The notes beneath the pieces were generated by a model. That model had not been told where the DNA came from and did no database searches. It was given only the letters and a program-made list of their open reading frames with translations. 64,000 nucleotides of DNA from Pyrenochaeta sp. MPI-SDFR-AT-0127 (lineage: Eukaryota; Ascomycota; Dothideomycetes; Pleosporales; Cucurbitariaceae): the NCBI GenBank assembly GCA_020747015.1, contig JAGTJM010000036.1:1-64000 (forward strand). Reading direction: 5' to 3'. This document shows, in pieces, positions 21,368-32,454 of the stretch; the stretch's first letter is position 1; every line of letters begins with the position of its first letter. The position numbers were made by a program, and so were the translations under genes.

Positions 21368-23009
21368 GGCGCGTTCAGTCGTGTGCGATGGTGGCCTGCA
21401 GCGGATGGGCGCGTGTAATGAGATGGTGCAGCGATCGACGGGAGTTTGGAGGGGGATGGGAGGTAGGATGGGGGGCGTTGTGCGGACCTGGTCGATGGCT
21501 GGGAGACAACAGCAGCGTAAACAGCGCTCAAGCTTCCCTCGGCTGCTTTAGCGCCGAACGCCAAACCTGGTGGATTCAGCGGAGGTGTCGTGAGCCAACA
21601 ACAACAACAACCTCGGTCTTGGTATTTTGATATTGGCTTCGATTCGTTGCACTGCCAGAGTGTGTACACACACTCTATCTCGACATATACAAATAGAGTT
21701 CATGGCCACGATAAGACAACACAAGGCCCCACGGAACTACGTCCGGCTTTCCGTTTTTTGCCTGTAAGCTGCGTCGGAAGCCGCCGCGCAGTCCGCCCCT
21801 TTCGATGATTTGACAATCTACCACATTGCATCTTCTTGAGGAAACATCTCTATAACCAAAGCATGAATTAAGCACAGAGTCTTGCGTCATGCTCAATTGG
21901 AACCACGTTTATCAGTTTGTACTACATCAATTCCTTGATCGACTTGAAGGGCGGCTAGCCTTGTGCTGCCCAAAATCTACGCTTTTATCTCTTAAGCGGC
22001 TTCGCCCTAGATCCTGTCAGTTGTTACAGCTCAATGTTACCTTTGGTCTGTCTTCTCAACAGCTAGAGTAAAGGCAATTTCTGCTTGCGTTGCCCGTTAC
22101 ACCGCGTCAACAAGCAACGCGCTTACGGGCATTTTATGTGTCGTCTCAACGAGTTACAGCGTGTTGATGAGACTGGTTGTGGAATGTTGCGCTGCATGAG
22201 AAGATGAAGAGAGGGAAATCAGCTAGTAAACGAAAATTACAGTAGAGTGCTTGAGGAAGCGCCAGTGCCGAGCCAAAACATGGTAAATATACCACCATAC
22301 GTAAAAGATAGAGGTTGTATGGAAGAGTTGAACATTCGGGATTAGGCTCCTCGCTTTTTTCATGCGTCCCGGAGAGCACACAGGCTGAGTTCACTGGCGG
22401 TATGGTACTTACAGAAGAGGCTGCTAGGCAAGACACTCCCCAAATTCGATCGATAGCCTCAGTTTGAAGAACATTGCCGTAGTCCAGATCAAGCACCTTA
22501 GTCATTGCAGAGCATCCTAACACAACCCTAAGCGATATCAAGCGAGTAGCACAAGACGCTCTACTCTTAGTGAGTCCAAACCCATCGTCATTGGGAGATG
22601 GATAATGTATTTACTCGACGCTTTATATCACACAATCTAAAGTATTTGACCTCTAGTTGAATAAAGTGATATGATATGTATACGCGACTAGAAACTTATG
22701 TTTACGCCATCAATAAGTATCCTTTGCGTTATCATAGAGAGAATTCTGATGGTGACAGGTCAAGTAATGCAATATATTAGAACGAGGTTGATTTGCTAGT
22801 AAATTCATTCAATGACTACCGATTTGCCGTACCGATCTTCCAGCCTTGAATGGAAACTCACGGTAGCAATCACCTTGAAGCATTTCCCGTGTAATGAAAG
22901 GTAAATCGTGGTATCAATGTGAAGTTGGTACCGTTATTGCCTCTGTGCAGATCGATCTGCCCGAAGAGCCAATTGCATCAAGCAAAGCAGTTTGCTACTA
23001 CCTGATATC
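21368..23009. other. intergenic region
   Basis: About 1.64 kb between the start of the Mpv17-like gene and the end of the vWA gene. Open frames at 21226-21669 and 22146-22541 have no recognisable domain. A CAA run (21597-21611) is a short microsatellite. Nothing else seen. Confidence 0.5.
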
Positions 23010-25389
23010 CTAGTGCCTGCCACCTTGAGGGGGCTGTCCATACTGCTGTTGGCCGGGATATCCTCCAGGACCGCCCTGAGGCGGTCGTTGCTGACCATAC
23101 TGCCCCTGTTGTGGAGGGTACTGGCCTGGGGGCGGCGCACCGTATTGGCCTTGTCCCTGCGGCGGATACTGGCCTTGTTGTGGTGGCGCACCATACTGGC
23201 CCTGGCCTTGAGGTGGATATTGGCCTTGTGGAGCGCCGTACTGGCCTTGGGGAGGCGCACCACCGTATTGACCTTGCGGTGGCTGCTGCCCATAACCCTG
23301 TTGAGGGGGGCCTCCGTACTGTCCACCTGGAGGAGCACCATAGCCGCCGGGTGCGGGGTTAGTCTTCTCGTCTTTGGAGTCGTAGCTACGGTCGATGGCG
23401 CCGAGGAGGAGCTTGATGATCCAAAGATCAGGAGTAAGATCGACGGGTGGATTGGCACGAGACATCTCTTCTTGCTCATTTTCGAAGTCTGGTATGGATT
23501 AGCGAATGTTTGAATTGAACATAACCAAAATCATACTGGAAGTGCAGTCCACCATAGGGCCGATCTGGGGATCCTCATCAAGCTTGCTGAGGAACTTCTT
23601 GGCCATCTCGTCGTTTCCGACTTGAGCGAACTCAAAAGCAACACCACCACGGCCATATTGCGGGTATCGTTGCTGCAGGGTATCGAAAGCATAGCGAATA
23701 GTATCGAACACAGCATTCTGAGGCTCACCAGCCGGTTGGCCATCAGTAATAGCAATGACCAGTACAGGCTTCCTTAGCTGACCGGATGCGGCCTTTTGAA
23801 GGACGATCTCGTCGATAACCTTCTTCCGCAGAGAGGTGCCCATGGGGGTTAGGCCCTTAAATTGAACACCACGCATGATCTGTTCAATTTGGGCCTCGGA
23901 TGCAACACCATCCTGAAGAGGCCGACCTTGCTGATCACGTACGCCGGAGAGATCAGTGTTCATGAATCGAAGAGAGATGCCGTCGGCATCGAACAGCGTG
24001 GCAGCGAATGACACTCGCTCCAAGATAAGGCGCAAGTCCTTGATACGGCTCCCTTCCTCCTCAAACTGCATAGAGCCGCTGTCGTCTGCACAGGCTCAGC
24101 TTATGAATGGATTCGATTACGCGGTGAAACTTACCAATGTACAAGACGATGTCGTACAATGCCAGCTTGACAATATCATTGGCGATTTCCTTGGCCACAC
24201 GCCAGCGCTGAATAATTTGGTTGATTTTTCCGGCTGCCTGTTGAGCGATTTGCTCTAGAATAGGAGAGTTGGGCGGATAGAAGTTCTGAAGGCCCTTCTC
24301 CTGAATGCAGGCTTGCAACAGCTGCTTGTAGCCTGCTATCTCGGCAGGGCCGGCCTGAACCTGCTGAAGAGGAGGTGGACCACCTCCGTATCCTCCCTGA
24401 GGTGGAGGAGCTCCATACTGGCCTTGTGGAGGTTGACCTGGTTGGCCGCCCTATTTAGATGTTAGCTGGCATCCAGACATGAATTTGATCAAAATGAATG
24501 TGCTGGCTCTGCATCGTCATAGATGTGGATGTGGCAATGCGGGTGAAAAAGGTTTCACAGTGAGTACGAACATAAGCTGGTCCCTGGCCATAGGGCTGCG
24601 CATAGTGCTGCTGGGGTGGTTGTCCATACTGGGGCTGCTGTTGTGGATAAGCATGCTGCTGCCCATAGGGTTGCGGAACTGGTGGCTGGTTCCATTGATT
24701 CTGCGGCGCCTGTGCTGGGTAAGGAGACTGTGGATATGGAGATTGCGGTTGTCCTGGTGGGGGAGGCGCAGGTCGACTGTACCCGGTTTGGGCTTGAGGA
24801 TACGGCGACGAGGTTCCGTATGCGCTTGGGTTTGAGGGTTGGGCATACAGCGATTGTGGCGGCGGCTGAGAGCCAGGACGAGGTGGCATAGGAGGAGCGG
24901 CCTGTTGTTGGGGATAAGGATTCGGTGCCTGGCCGGGATAAGGCTGGTAGGCGTTGTAAGTTCCAGACATTTTGGTTGATAGAGGCATGTGTGGCTTGTT
25001 TGAGGGACAAGGTGTGGCTGCTTGGGTGGTCCTGAATGGGTGGCGCGAAGGGCTGCAGGAACTTGCAAAGTGAATCCAAGGAGCTGGGATGTTTATTGGA
25101 AGGCGAGAAGCAAGGCGGAGAAGCAGGTAAAAATGCTTGGGGCGCCTAGTCGTAGGTGGCGGGTGTGTGAGGGTGATGACGATGCAGAGCAGGCGGGAAT
25201 GGGAAAGAAAGAAGAGCTTTTCTGCTTACCGCGGGTGCACCGGCACCTGGGTACGCCTGGTACTGCTGCTGGCCGGGCTAGGGTCGATTAGTGAATGGTT
25301 TGCGGGTATTGGCTTCACAGCTGGGCACTCACATAGCCAGCTTGACCACCTGGCGGAGGATAACCAGCAGACGCGTTCGCTGCGGCCAT
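23010..25389 (-). CDS. Pro/Gln-rich protein with central von Willebrand A domain
   Basis: Downstream exons: up to 24572, 24450..24135, 24085..23537 and 23488..23010. Two small 5' exons, 25389..25333 (MAAANASAGYPPPGGQAGY) and 25277..25230 (PGQQQYQAYPGAGAPA), share the composition and have good splice sites; they should join at 24943, 24928 or 24901 (about 606 aa). An internal ATG at 24970 gives a 580-aa alternative. The centre holds a vWA fold with a full metal site: DDSGSM, the Thr of LTPMGTSL and the Asp of AITDGQ. The two arms are Pro/Gln/Gly/Tyr repeats (GQYGAPPQ type), prion-like in composition. No function is assigned; vWA domains bind partner proteins through a metal ion. Confidence 0.8.
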
Positions 25390-26195
25390 TTTTGATGCGA
25401 GCTACAGTAGGTCACCTTGTCAGCAGCCCAACCATGACGCGTGGCGGGGTATGGAGGGGTAAGGGCAGTGAGGCTGGGGAACAACATACACCCATCGTGT
25501 GCAAGAGGTTTTTGGGCTGTGGACTTTTCTGGCGGTCAAAGGATGGCAAAGAGTTGGGCAAGGCTGATTTGGGGAAGATTGAAAGTAGGGGAAGAGGAGG
25601 CAGCAGGTCAAATAGCCGATGGATGCCTTGCTCACGGTGAAGAGCAAAGCTGAAGATGACAGCATCCCCCTAATACTAATGGACATGCCCTGCACCAAGC
25701 TCAGCCCCCCTACGCCAGCGGGAGTGTGGCACCTGCGCCGCCTGCCCAACTCCTGGTGTCGCCATTGGCTGACTAGTCACCTCTGCATACGTCTTGGGCG
25801 GCGCGTGTGTGTGAGGTTTGGTTGTGGATTGTGGGAAGCGAGGCTGAGCTGTCGCACAATGGGTGATGCGCCATGTCGACAGCGGGGTCGTGCGTCGAAC
25901 GAGCGGGGCATGCACCAGGGCATCTGAAAATTGAGCCCAAAAGTTATGTTTGTTATGCACGGAATTATGTGTTTGTGGAGCTGTTGCATATTCAACTGTG
26001 CTTCCATCCATGCCAGTCGCGACATTGCTCACGCCACACCCTCGGCAGCAGGAAGTCGATCCAGGGGACGGGAGACCACGCTAAACAAATTCGACCCGCC
26101 TGTATCCATGTGCACAGCCACCCAAGAACGACATCGTCATACGACAATCTCTGTCAACCTCTGTCGTTCAAGCCAACAAGTCCATGACTTGCAAG
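25390..26195. other. intergenic region upstream of vWA gene
   Basis: About 800 bp. The minus-strand 5' side of the vWA gene and the 3' side of the Gep4-like gene meet here. Open frames are unrecognised and probably chance. Confidence 0.45.
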
Positions 26196-27012
26196 TTACT
26201 CAAATGGGTTATGACTCAACGGATCGGGTGCACTGTATCCCCTTCTGAATAAGAAGCCCTGTAACCGATCTTCCATGCGTGCAAACTGTGAATAGGTCAG
26301 CAAGATGACCGTACAGAATATCCAACCAAATGCTGTCGCGCGTACACGTTGGTCGGGGAGAGAGGCAAAGACTTACAAACCCACGCCCTATCACCCCGTC
26401 TCGCACCCAGATACCATGGCTGCCCATCATATTCGCCATCATGATATCGGTAGACAGCCGATCGCCAACGACAGCGATCTGGTCTGGCCTCGTTACTCCA
26501 GACTCCGGATGCGCCTTGAAGTATGCCATAACTTCTTCTTTACAACCAGGCTTCTTGGTCGAATGTCGCAACACCCGTACGCCTGTATTGGCTTGTAGAA
26601 GTGCTGCCTCTTTCTGACCCACATCCGAGTCAGTTCCAGCTGTGTTGGACACTATCAGAAGCTTAGAACCAGGGTAGGCACGACGAAGGCGTTGAAAGTG
26701 ATTCTGCCCCGTGTCTTAGTATTCTTGGCCGCGTGAAACTCAGGATCAGCTGAAGAGTCCCGGTGCGAAGTCCATACGTACTTGATACGGCGTGTATATT
26801 TCATTTGTGTGTGGAATCGCAAAACAGTTATCCTTGTCCAGTACTACCGCTTGGATGTCCACCTCTTTTTCGCTATTAGTCCCATCTTTTCGAGGAAATG
26901 CTGTTGATAATGGAAGCGGAAGATGGTTGAACGTGGATACCGTATGCTGTGGCAGGCATAATGCTGGATCCCTCAACAGACGCAAGACGTTCAGAGTTCC
27001 TGAAACATTCAT
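26196..27012 (-). CDS. gep4: mitochondrial phosphatidylglycerophosphatase, Gep4-like
   Basis: Exons 27012..26782, 26703..26377 and 26285..26196 (introns 78 and 91 nt) give 215 aa. Starts MNVSGTLNVLRLLRDPALCLP as in fungal Gep4. The HAD-type catalytic motif VVLDKDNCFA (DxDx) is at about residue 55, SNTAGT gives motif II and VGDRLSTDIMMANMMGSHG the metal-binding motif near residue 140. The enzyme dephosphorylates PGP to phosphatidylglycerol in the mitochondrial matrix side, on the way to cardiolipin. The open frame begins at an upstream TTG, but the ATG at 27012 is the start. Head-to-head with SmD3, 369 bp apart. Confidence 0.94.
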
Positions 27013-27381
27013 CGCAACATTCAATACGATGATTTGGTATGGAGGTGGTGTCGTGAAAGTGAAAGATGACTAAGATGGTAATGGCGCTAAGGCGTGTTGG
27101 TCAAAGCTCCTGGTCGGAACAACTTCAACTTTTGTGAATTATCCAGGTCCGCATCCGCTCGCGCCCACTTACGACAACACGCACTACCACGCCTCATACC
27201 CCTCTCGAAGCCCCAAGCTTGTGTTCAATCGGGAACAAGCTTCATACTGGAAACAGTGATCTATTGCGATCTTTAAAAGTGGACGAAAGCGTATCTCCCT
27301 ACCCTTCCATCACGCCTACAACGACGCACCTATTCATTGAGATACCCAGGATTTCTTGATCTACTCAAGAGCACCACGAAA
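27013..27381. promoter_or_regulatory. bidirectional promoter region, Gep4 / SmD3
   Basis: 369 bp between divergent ATGs. No gene. Likely holds both promoters; no specific site could be assigned with confidence. Confidence 0.5.
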
Positions 27382-27893
27382 ATGACGAGCACAATTGGAA
27401 TACCTATCAAGCTTCTCAATGAAGCGGCCGTACGTCCCCTCACTCGCCCATTCCATTCTCCTAAACGCTAATAGCATATAGGGCCACATTGTCACGCTTG
27501 AGATCACTTCTGGCGAAGTCTACCGTGGAAAATTAATAGAAGGTACGCTGAGAACCCAGAGTCTATCCCTGTGCAGACCTTAGCGCTAATCATATCACAG
27601 CTGAGGATAACATGAACGTGCAGCTCAAGGACATAACAGTGACTGCTCGCGACGGCCGTGTTTCACATCTCGAACAAGTCTACATCCGGGGAAGCCATGT
27701 GCGGTATTTCATCGTGCCCGACATGTTGAGGTACACCCATAATTACTGTCAGTATAAGTATCAAACACTAACAACAAGCAGAAACGCACCTATGTTCCGA
27801 TCGAGAGGTACAAGAGGCCGTGGTGTAGGCCTTGCACGTGGTAGAGCGACAGTTATCAGAGCAAGGGCTAGCACTAGGGGCGGCGGACGCTGA
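27382..27893 (+). CDS. SMD3: small nuclear ribonucleoprotein Sm D3
   Basis: Four exons, 27382..27429, 27482..27542, 27601..27730 and 27782..27893, with introns of 51-58 nt, encode 116 aa. It follows the SmD3 plan: IGIPIKLLNEA, Sm1 motif GHIVTLEITSGEVYRGKL, AEDNMNVQLKDI, Sm2 motif VYIRGSHVRYFIVPDMLRNAPMF, and an Arg/Gly-rich tail (RGTRGRGVGLARGR) of the type methylated on Arg. Part of the heptameric Sm ring on spliceosomal snRNAs. High intron density in such a short gene is usual for fungal Sm genes. Confidence 0.97.
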
Positions 27894-28311
27894 GATGTGG
27901 ACAAAGCGAGATGAAACATGACACCCAAGGCACCTACGAGCATATCTCCATATTGAAAGGTTGCCAACGGGAGACCCAGGTATGGTGTCAACCCCGTTTA
28001 AGATGGGAGTGCGCTGAAGGCTGAGCTAGTGTGACCTCCGCAATGGATGATACCTTGAATGATGAATACACAATTCTTTTAGTTAAATGTCTTCGACGTT
28101 GACCGTTCATGCGGCTGAGAGCTAATTGACAGAATTCGCGGAATGTCTTAATATCCTTTATTTGGCTATTGTGGACCATTAATGTTTGCACTTTGCATCA
28201 CTGCCTTATGGCGCAAGATACTGGGGCATCTTTTCGCTACCCCACAATGAAAGGCCAAGACCATCACCTCCGAGAACGCCGCAAATCGACGCTGCTCTCC
28301 ACCACCAGACG
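27894..28311. other. intergenic region
   Basis: About 420 bp between SmD3 and the p34-like gene on the same strand. No gene seen. Confidence 0.5.
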
Positions 28312-29268
28312 ATGGAGATCAAGAACCCACGACGTATTCTCGCAGTGGGAGCGCCAGATTCGAGCGTACTGTCGTTGCTCAAAAGTATGTGCCCGTTTTA
28401 TATGCATCCAAACATCTGCTAATGCATCACACCAGAGCTCACCGGCTCCGCCCCAGAACCAACATTAGGAAACACCGCCGGCCTCACCCACGAATGGGAA
28501 CTTGTGACAAAATACTACACTGCCTCACTTCCCATATGGATCGACGAAATCCCTAATATCGCCGAATGGCGTACCGAGTTCACAAAACCTGAAGCCAGCG
28601 AAGTGGTGAATGCGCTGGGTGCCTGGATATACTGCTTCAAAAAGCCCGTCGTAGAGACGGATGTCGATTTGATAAAGCAGACGATACAAGCGATCGCCGA
28701 TGTCATCGAGCGTGCATGCGGCAATGGCAGCGACATGATTTGTTTGGCGGTCGCGATGCCACAATCTACTACACCATACCTTGAGCAGACCAGTGAGGAA
28801 TGGGAAGAGATAGCGATGGAGTATGGTTTCGAATATATCGACTTCGAAGCCAAGGGAACAAACGAATTTGGCGAGGCGATGGGTGCTCAGAGAGTCAGAG
28901 AAGCACTTGAATCTGCCGAGTGGGAGAATGGTGCTGAGCTAGATTTCGATCACGATGATGCGGGGCTTGAAGCGAGCTTTGCAGCAGAAGAGGCTGAAAT
29001 GAATATAGAGTTCTTCGGCATCAAAGATGCACTGTATGGTGCTGAGGATGGTGCGGATGGCGAGGAGGAACTTGTGGGAGACAAGGCGGTTTCGGACCTG
29101 GAAGTCATGATGCGGAAGATGGTTGCCATCAAAGGTATGTATGCAACTGATGCTCCGGCTTATGTTGTACAGCGGCTCATTGTCACAGAAATGGGCGAAG
29201 GCATGCAAGAAGCAGAGCGAAAGCGTTTTGCTGCGAAAGCAGTTAACGATCTGTTGAAAAGCCTATGA
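28312..29268 (+). CDS. alpha/gamma-adaptin-binding protein p34 family (Irc6-like)
   Basis: Exons 28312..28384 and 28436..29268 (51-nt intron, branch GCTAATG) encode 301 aa. The start MEIKNPRRILAVGAPDSSVLSLLK carries the degenerate G-domain P-loop typical of p34/Irc6 proteins, followed by THEWELVTKYY, a Rossmann-like core and ICLAVAMPQS. An acidic middle (AELDFDHDDAGLEAS) leads to the C-terminal helical p34 region DLEVMMRKMVAIKG...AERKRFAAKAV. These proteins chaperone AP-1/AP-2 adaptor assembly in clathrin traffic. The assignment rests on overall layout and is fairly secure. Confidence 0.82.
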
Positions 29269-29346
29269 AAGGACTGTCCCCCTGAGGAGAACCCACGTCA
29301 CTCCCACCCTTCCTTAACAAGATACCTCCCTCTCTGGTCATCCACC

Positions 29347-30170
29347 TCAACTCTTGACACCAAAACATAACAAAAATGGGAAAGCAATCTCCCTTGCTGG
29401 CTTCTCATCCTCTGCCTCTACTTCTTTCCTCAACACAAACGCCTGCTCGACGCTAACCTCGTTGAATCCCGTCCCCAACAACAATTCTTCGACCTCCCTC
29501 TTCTTTATACCATGTCTTTCCACACCTGGCCGCTTACTCTTCGGATGGAATGCCACGGCTTCGGGCCCGTAGTCTTCATAATCCGTCAGTGCTACCATGC
29601 CACCTGGTTTCAAACACGCATGCAAAGTAGCAAACATCTCCGACAACAATGGGATGTGATGGAGTGTTAGATGCGACACAATCAGGTCGAATTGGTAGGG
29701 CGGAATGGATGATTCGCCGCGCTGCGTGGCTAGAGTCGCTGCTGCACCTTGAAGCACTGGAGAGTTGGCGGAGGTGAGCAGGTGGTTTATCGCACATAAA
29801 TTTGGAGTGTCAGTGTCAGCGAGTTTGGTGTTGAAAGCATTAATCATGCCGACTGCTGTATCCACACCCACCAAGCTCCTCACATGTGACGCGAGCATGA
29901 ATGAAAGAAGCCCAGTTCCACAACCGATTTCAAGGACATCGAGATCTTCATAAATTCAGCAATTGAGGCTTTTTTGATGAACTGACTCTTGACTTGGAGG
30001 CAAGATATATGCGCTATCTCACCTTTGCTGCTTCCATTTTTGAATGCTGGTACATTTCGTGTTATGGCCGCGAATGCCTTCTCCACGGCTTCGAGGTGTT
30101 TCTTATTGGCATCCCATCTCGCGGCTTCCTTGTTGAAGCGAGCATTGTTAACTTCTTGATTGGATAACAT
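29347..30170 (-). CDS. class I SAM-dependent methyltransferase
   Basis: Exons 30170..30023 and 29945..29347 (77-nt intron) encode 248 aa. Splicing restores motif I, DLDVLEIGCGTGLLSFML. Later come GVDTAVGMI (acidic residue that binds the SAM ribose), FDLIVSHLTLHHI (motif III/post II) and LKPGGMVALTDYE. It resembles ubiquinone/menaquinone-type or small-molecule methyltransferases of the Methyltransf_11 kind; substrate unknown. The gene is tail-to-tail with the p34-like gene, only 78 bp apart. Confidence 0.9.
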
Positions 30171-31525
30171 GATTACTTTTGGTATTGAGGGCAGTGATTT
30201 GTGTCCTGTTCAAACTCCATTCGTTGATCAGCTTGAGCCTTGCCAAGTGTTTCTTATGATGGAGGTTGGGGGTGGTGGGGTAGTTCGACGCTTACATTCG
30301 GCTTTTCAACTGACATGTCAACATCCAAGTCTAGCTTGAACTTGTGTTGTATCACATGCGTAATCGAGATAGGACATAGTGGGATGTTCAGAAGGTTTGC
30401 TGAGGAAGGGGGGAATGTATAATTCTATCATGGCCCGGCGAACAAGCAAACACCTCCATTGAGCATTCTTTTTGTCTTAGCTAAGCGCCTACGAGAAGCT
30501 TTTGGCATGATATATAAGTTTACCTGCTTCGATCCATCTCCTCTATACCCTTTTCTTTCGTCCTGGGGATGCCGAGCCATGTGGAAAAGGAAGCAATCAG
30601 CGCAAATGCTGCGAAATCAGAATACGTTCCATATTCAGCAACCTCAAGTCAGTACCGCGTACCCAGTCCAATGATGTAGTTGCACGTCCATGTGATGAAT
30701 GTGATAAGAGACATAGCTTTAGAATGATTGCCAATGTTACAGATCTTTCACGGCATGGCGCAACAGATAAGAGCCCATGACTAAGAGAAGCCTATAGTAG
30801 ATAGAGGCGAACGCAATACCTGTCTAACCAGTTCCTGCCTACTTTCTGAGGGCCGAGTTGTAATTGTAAATCATGCAAGCAACGATGACGGGATATGTAT
30901 GTACCAGCAGCGTTCGACTGTAGGAGGGAGCGAAGCTCAATCTCATCAAGAAAGATGAAATGTTAGAGCGTGGACAGAGTTTTTGCAACTCCATACAACC
31001 TAGTTGTGAGAGAACCATCTGTTTATTAGAAAGGCCGAATTGAGCGAAAATTGTGGGAGCATAGTAAAGGATCACATTGCAATTAATAGATTGCCAGAAG
31101 AACTCCTAGTTTATGCTCTTGCTCGAGATAGCGCCACGGCAAACATCTTTCGTGGTAATGTCGAATATCGTATTGTGGGTAATGGTGAGCTGAAATGAGG
31201 GGTGAAATTCGGAACAGGGCAAACGATAGAAGTGGCTTTTCCTTGAAATGCTTTGACAGTATGCCTTGTTCCAACAAGTTGACCGCGAGTCAGGCTACGT
31301 CGGAGCACCTTCGCCCGATCCAACGACAGAATCAAACCTGTGTCATGCAGACTGCACTGCAGATCGCGCCAGGGCAACGCGACATGGTTAATGCCCCAAC
31401 TTTTGATCTAGCTTACAGGAATGTGGCATTGGCATGAGCTACGGTCGGGTGTCTGACGTCCGAAGCCCCACGTCACAAATTGCGGATGTCCCTGTAGTCG
31501 CTTATCAACGTATCCTTCCCAGCAT
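30171..31525. other. intergenic region with gene relic
   Basis: About 1.35 kb. Apart from the sugar-transporter relic listed separately, no gene is visible. Confidence 0.5.
30730..31130 (-). pseudogene. sugar transporter (MFS) relic
   Basis: The minus strand reads WQSINCNVILYYAPTIFAQF, then GLSN, which matches the conserved transmembrane-7 region of fungal sugar transporters (Q..GxNxxxYYAPTIF). There is no intact gene around it: the frame closes soon after, and downstream pieces in other frames (for example GRNWLDRYCVRLYLL) only loosely recall the C-terminal half. Probably a heavily decayed copy. Confidence 0.5.
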
Positions 31526-32395
31526 ATGCTTCCGATATTGATTTTCGTATTAACACACTTCGATCTTTTGTTGCTTAAACATGGCGAAATCATCAAGGGA
31601 GACCCTCTTCATGAGGGTATACTCGATTTGGTTGAACATACCGAGAAACTCCTCATGCGCCAATCCTCCGATCCTCGTCAACGAGCCCTCGTTGCACTTG
31701 CCGGTGTGCCCGGCTCTGGAAAATCTACAGTGTCTCAAGCCTTAGTAGCTGAGCTTGCATCGCGAGGGGTTGCAGAAGTCGCAGTAGTCCCGATGGTTGG
31801 TGATAATCGGAACTTTGACTTCGATGACATACTGAGTTCAGGGACCAGGATGGCTTTCATTACACCCAAAGAATGCTGTCGGTATTTAAAGATTCTGAAC
31901 TAGCATTTCGGAGACGTGGTGCTCCATTCACATTTGATGGGAAAGCATTTGTGAAGCTTGTTCAAACCATCAAAACCACCCCAGTCACAACGAATGAAGA
32001 TCCAGAATTCTTGATTCCTGCGCCAAGTTTCAATCACGCCATTAAAGACCCCGTCCAAGGCGGGATCTTAGTGCCCTCTAGTGCTCGCCTCGTCATCATT
32101 GAAGGCAACTATACGCTTCTGAACGAGAGTCCTTGGAACAGGGTTGCGGAGGCTTGCGATGAAAAGTATGTGACGTAAAACTCGATATTCCATAGAGCCA
32201 TGTACTGATGTAGACAGATGGTTTGTTGATGCTCCGTTGTATAGAATAAAAGAACGTCTAACTAAGCGTCATCTTAATGCCGGTATTGAAACGTCTGCCG
32301 CTGCCGCTGCTCAACGAGCGGAGGAGAACGATATTCCAAATGGAGAACTGATACGCACGCTGCTCATAAAGCCTGATGTCATTATTGAGAATTAA
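31526..32395 (+). CDS. P-loop kinase, uridine kinase/phosphoribulokinase-like (Yfh7 type)
   Basis: Exons 31526..31795, 31849..32165 and 32218..32395 (introns 53 and 52 nt) give 254 aa. Walker A is ALAGVPGSGKSTVS. Splicing rebuilds VVPMDGFHYTQRM, the family's substrate loop, followed by AFRRRGAPFTFDG and LVIIEGNYTLL, then WFVDAPLYRIKERLTKRHL. This is the panK-like/Yfh7 group of putative small-molecule kinases; the substrate is unknown. The N-terminal start is uncertain. The stop TAA (32393-32395) comes directly before 14 more in-frame codons that look coding and end in another TAA, so the C-terminus may have been shortened by a CAA-to-TAA change. Ends 60 bp from the convergent regulator. Confidence 0.85.
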
Positions 32396-32454
32396 TCTAT
32401 CGGTACCGTAGCTTCTGAGAATGATGAAGTTCGACAGTAAATGTTGGACCTGTT

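Noticed and set aside
22146..22541. Minus-strand 131-codon frame
   Set aside because: No signal peptide, domain, or compositional sign of coding; no supporting splice model.
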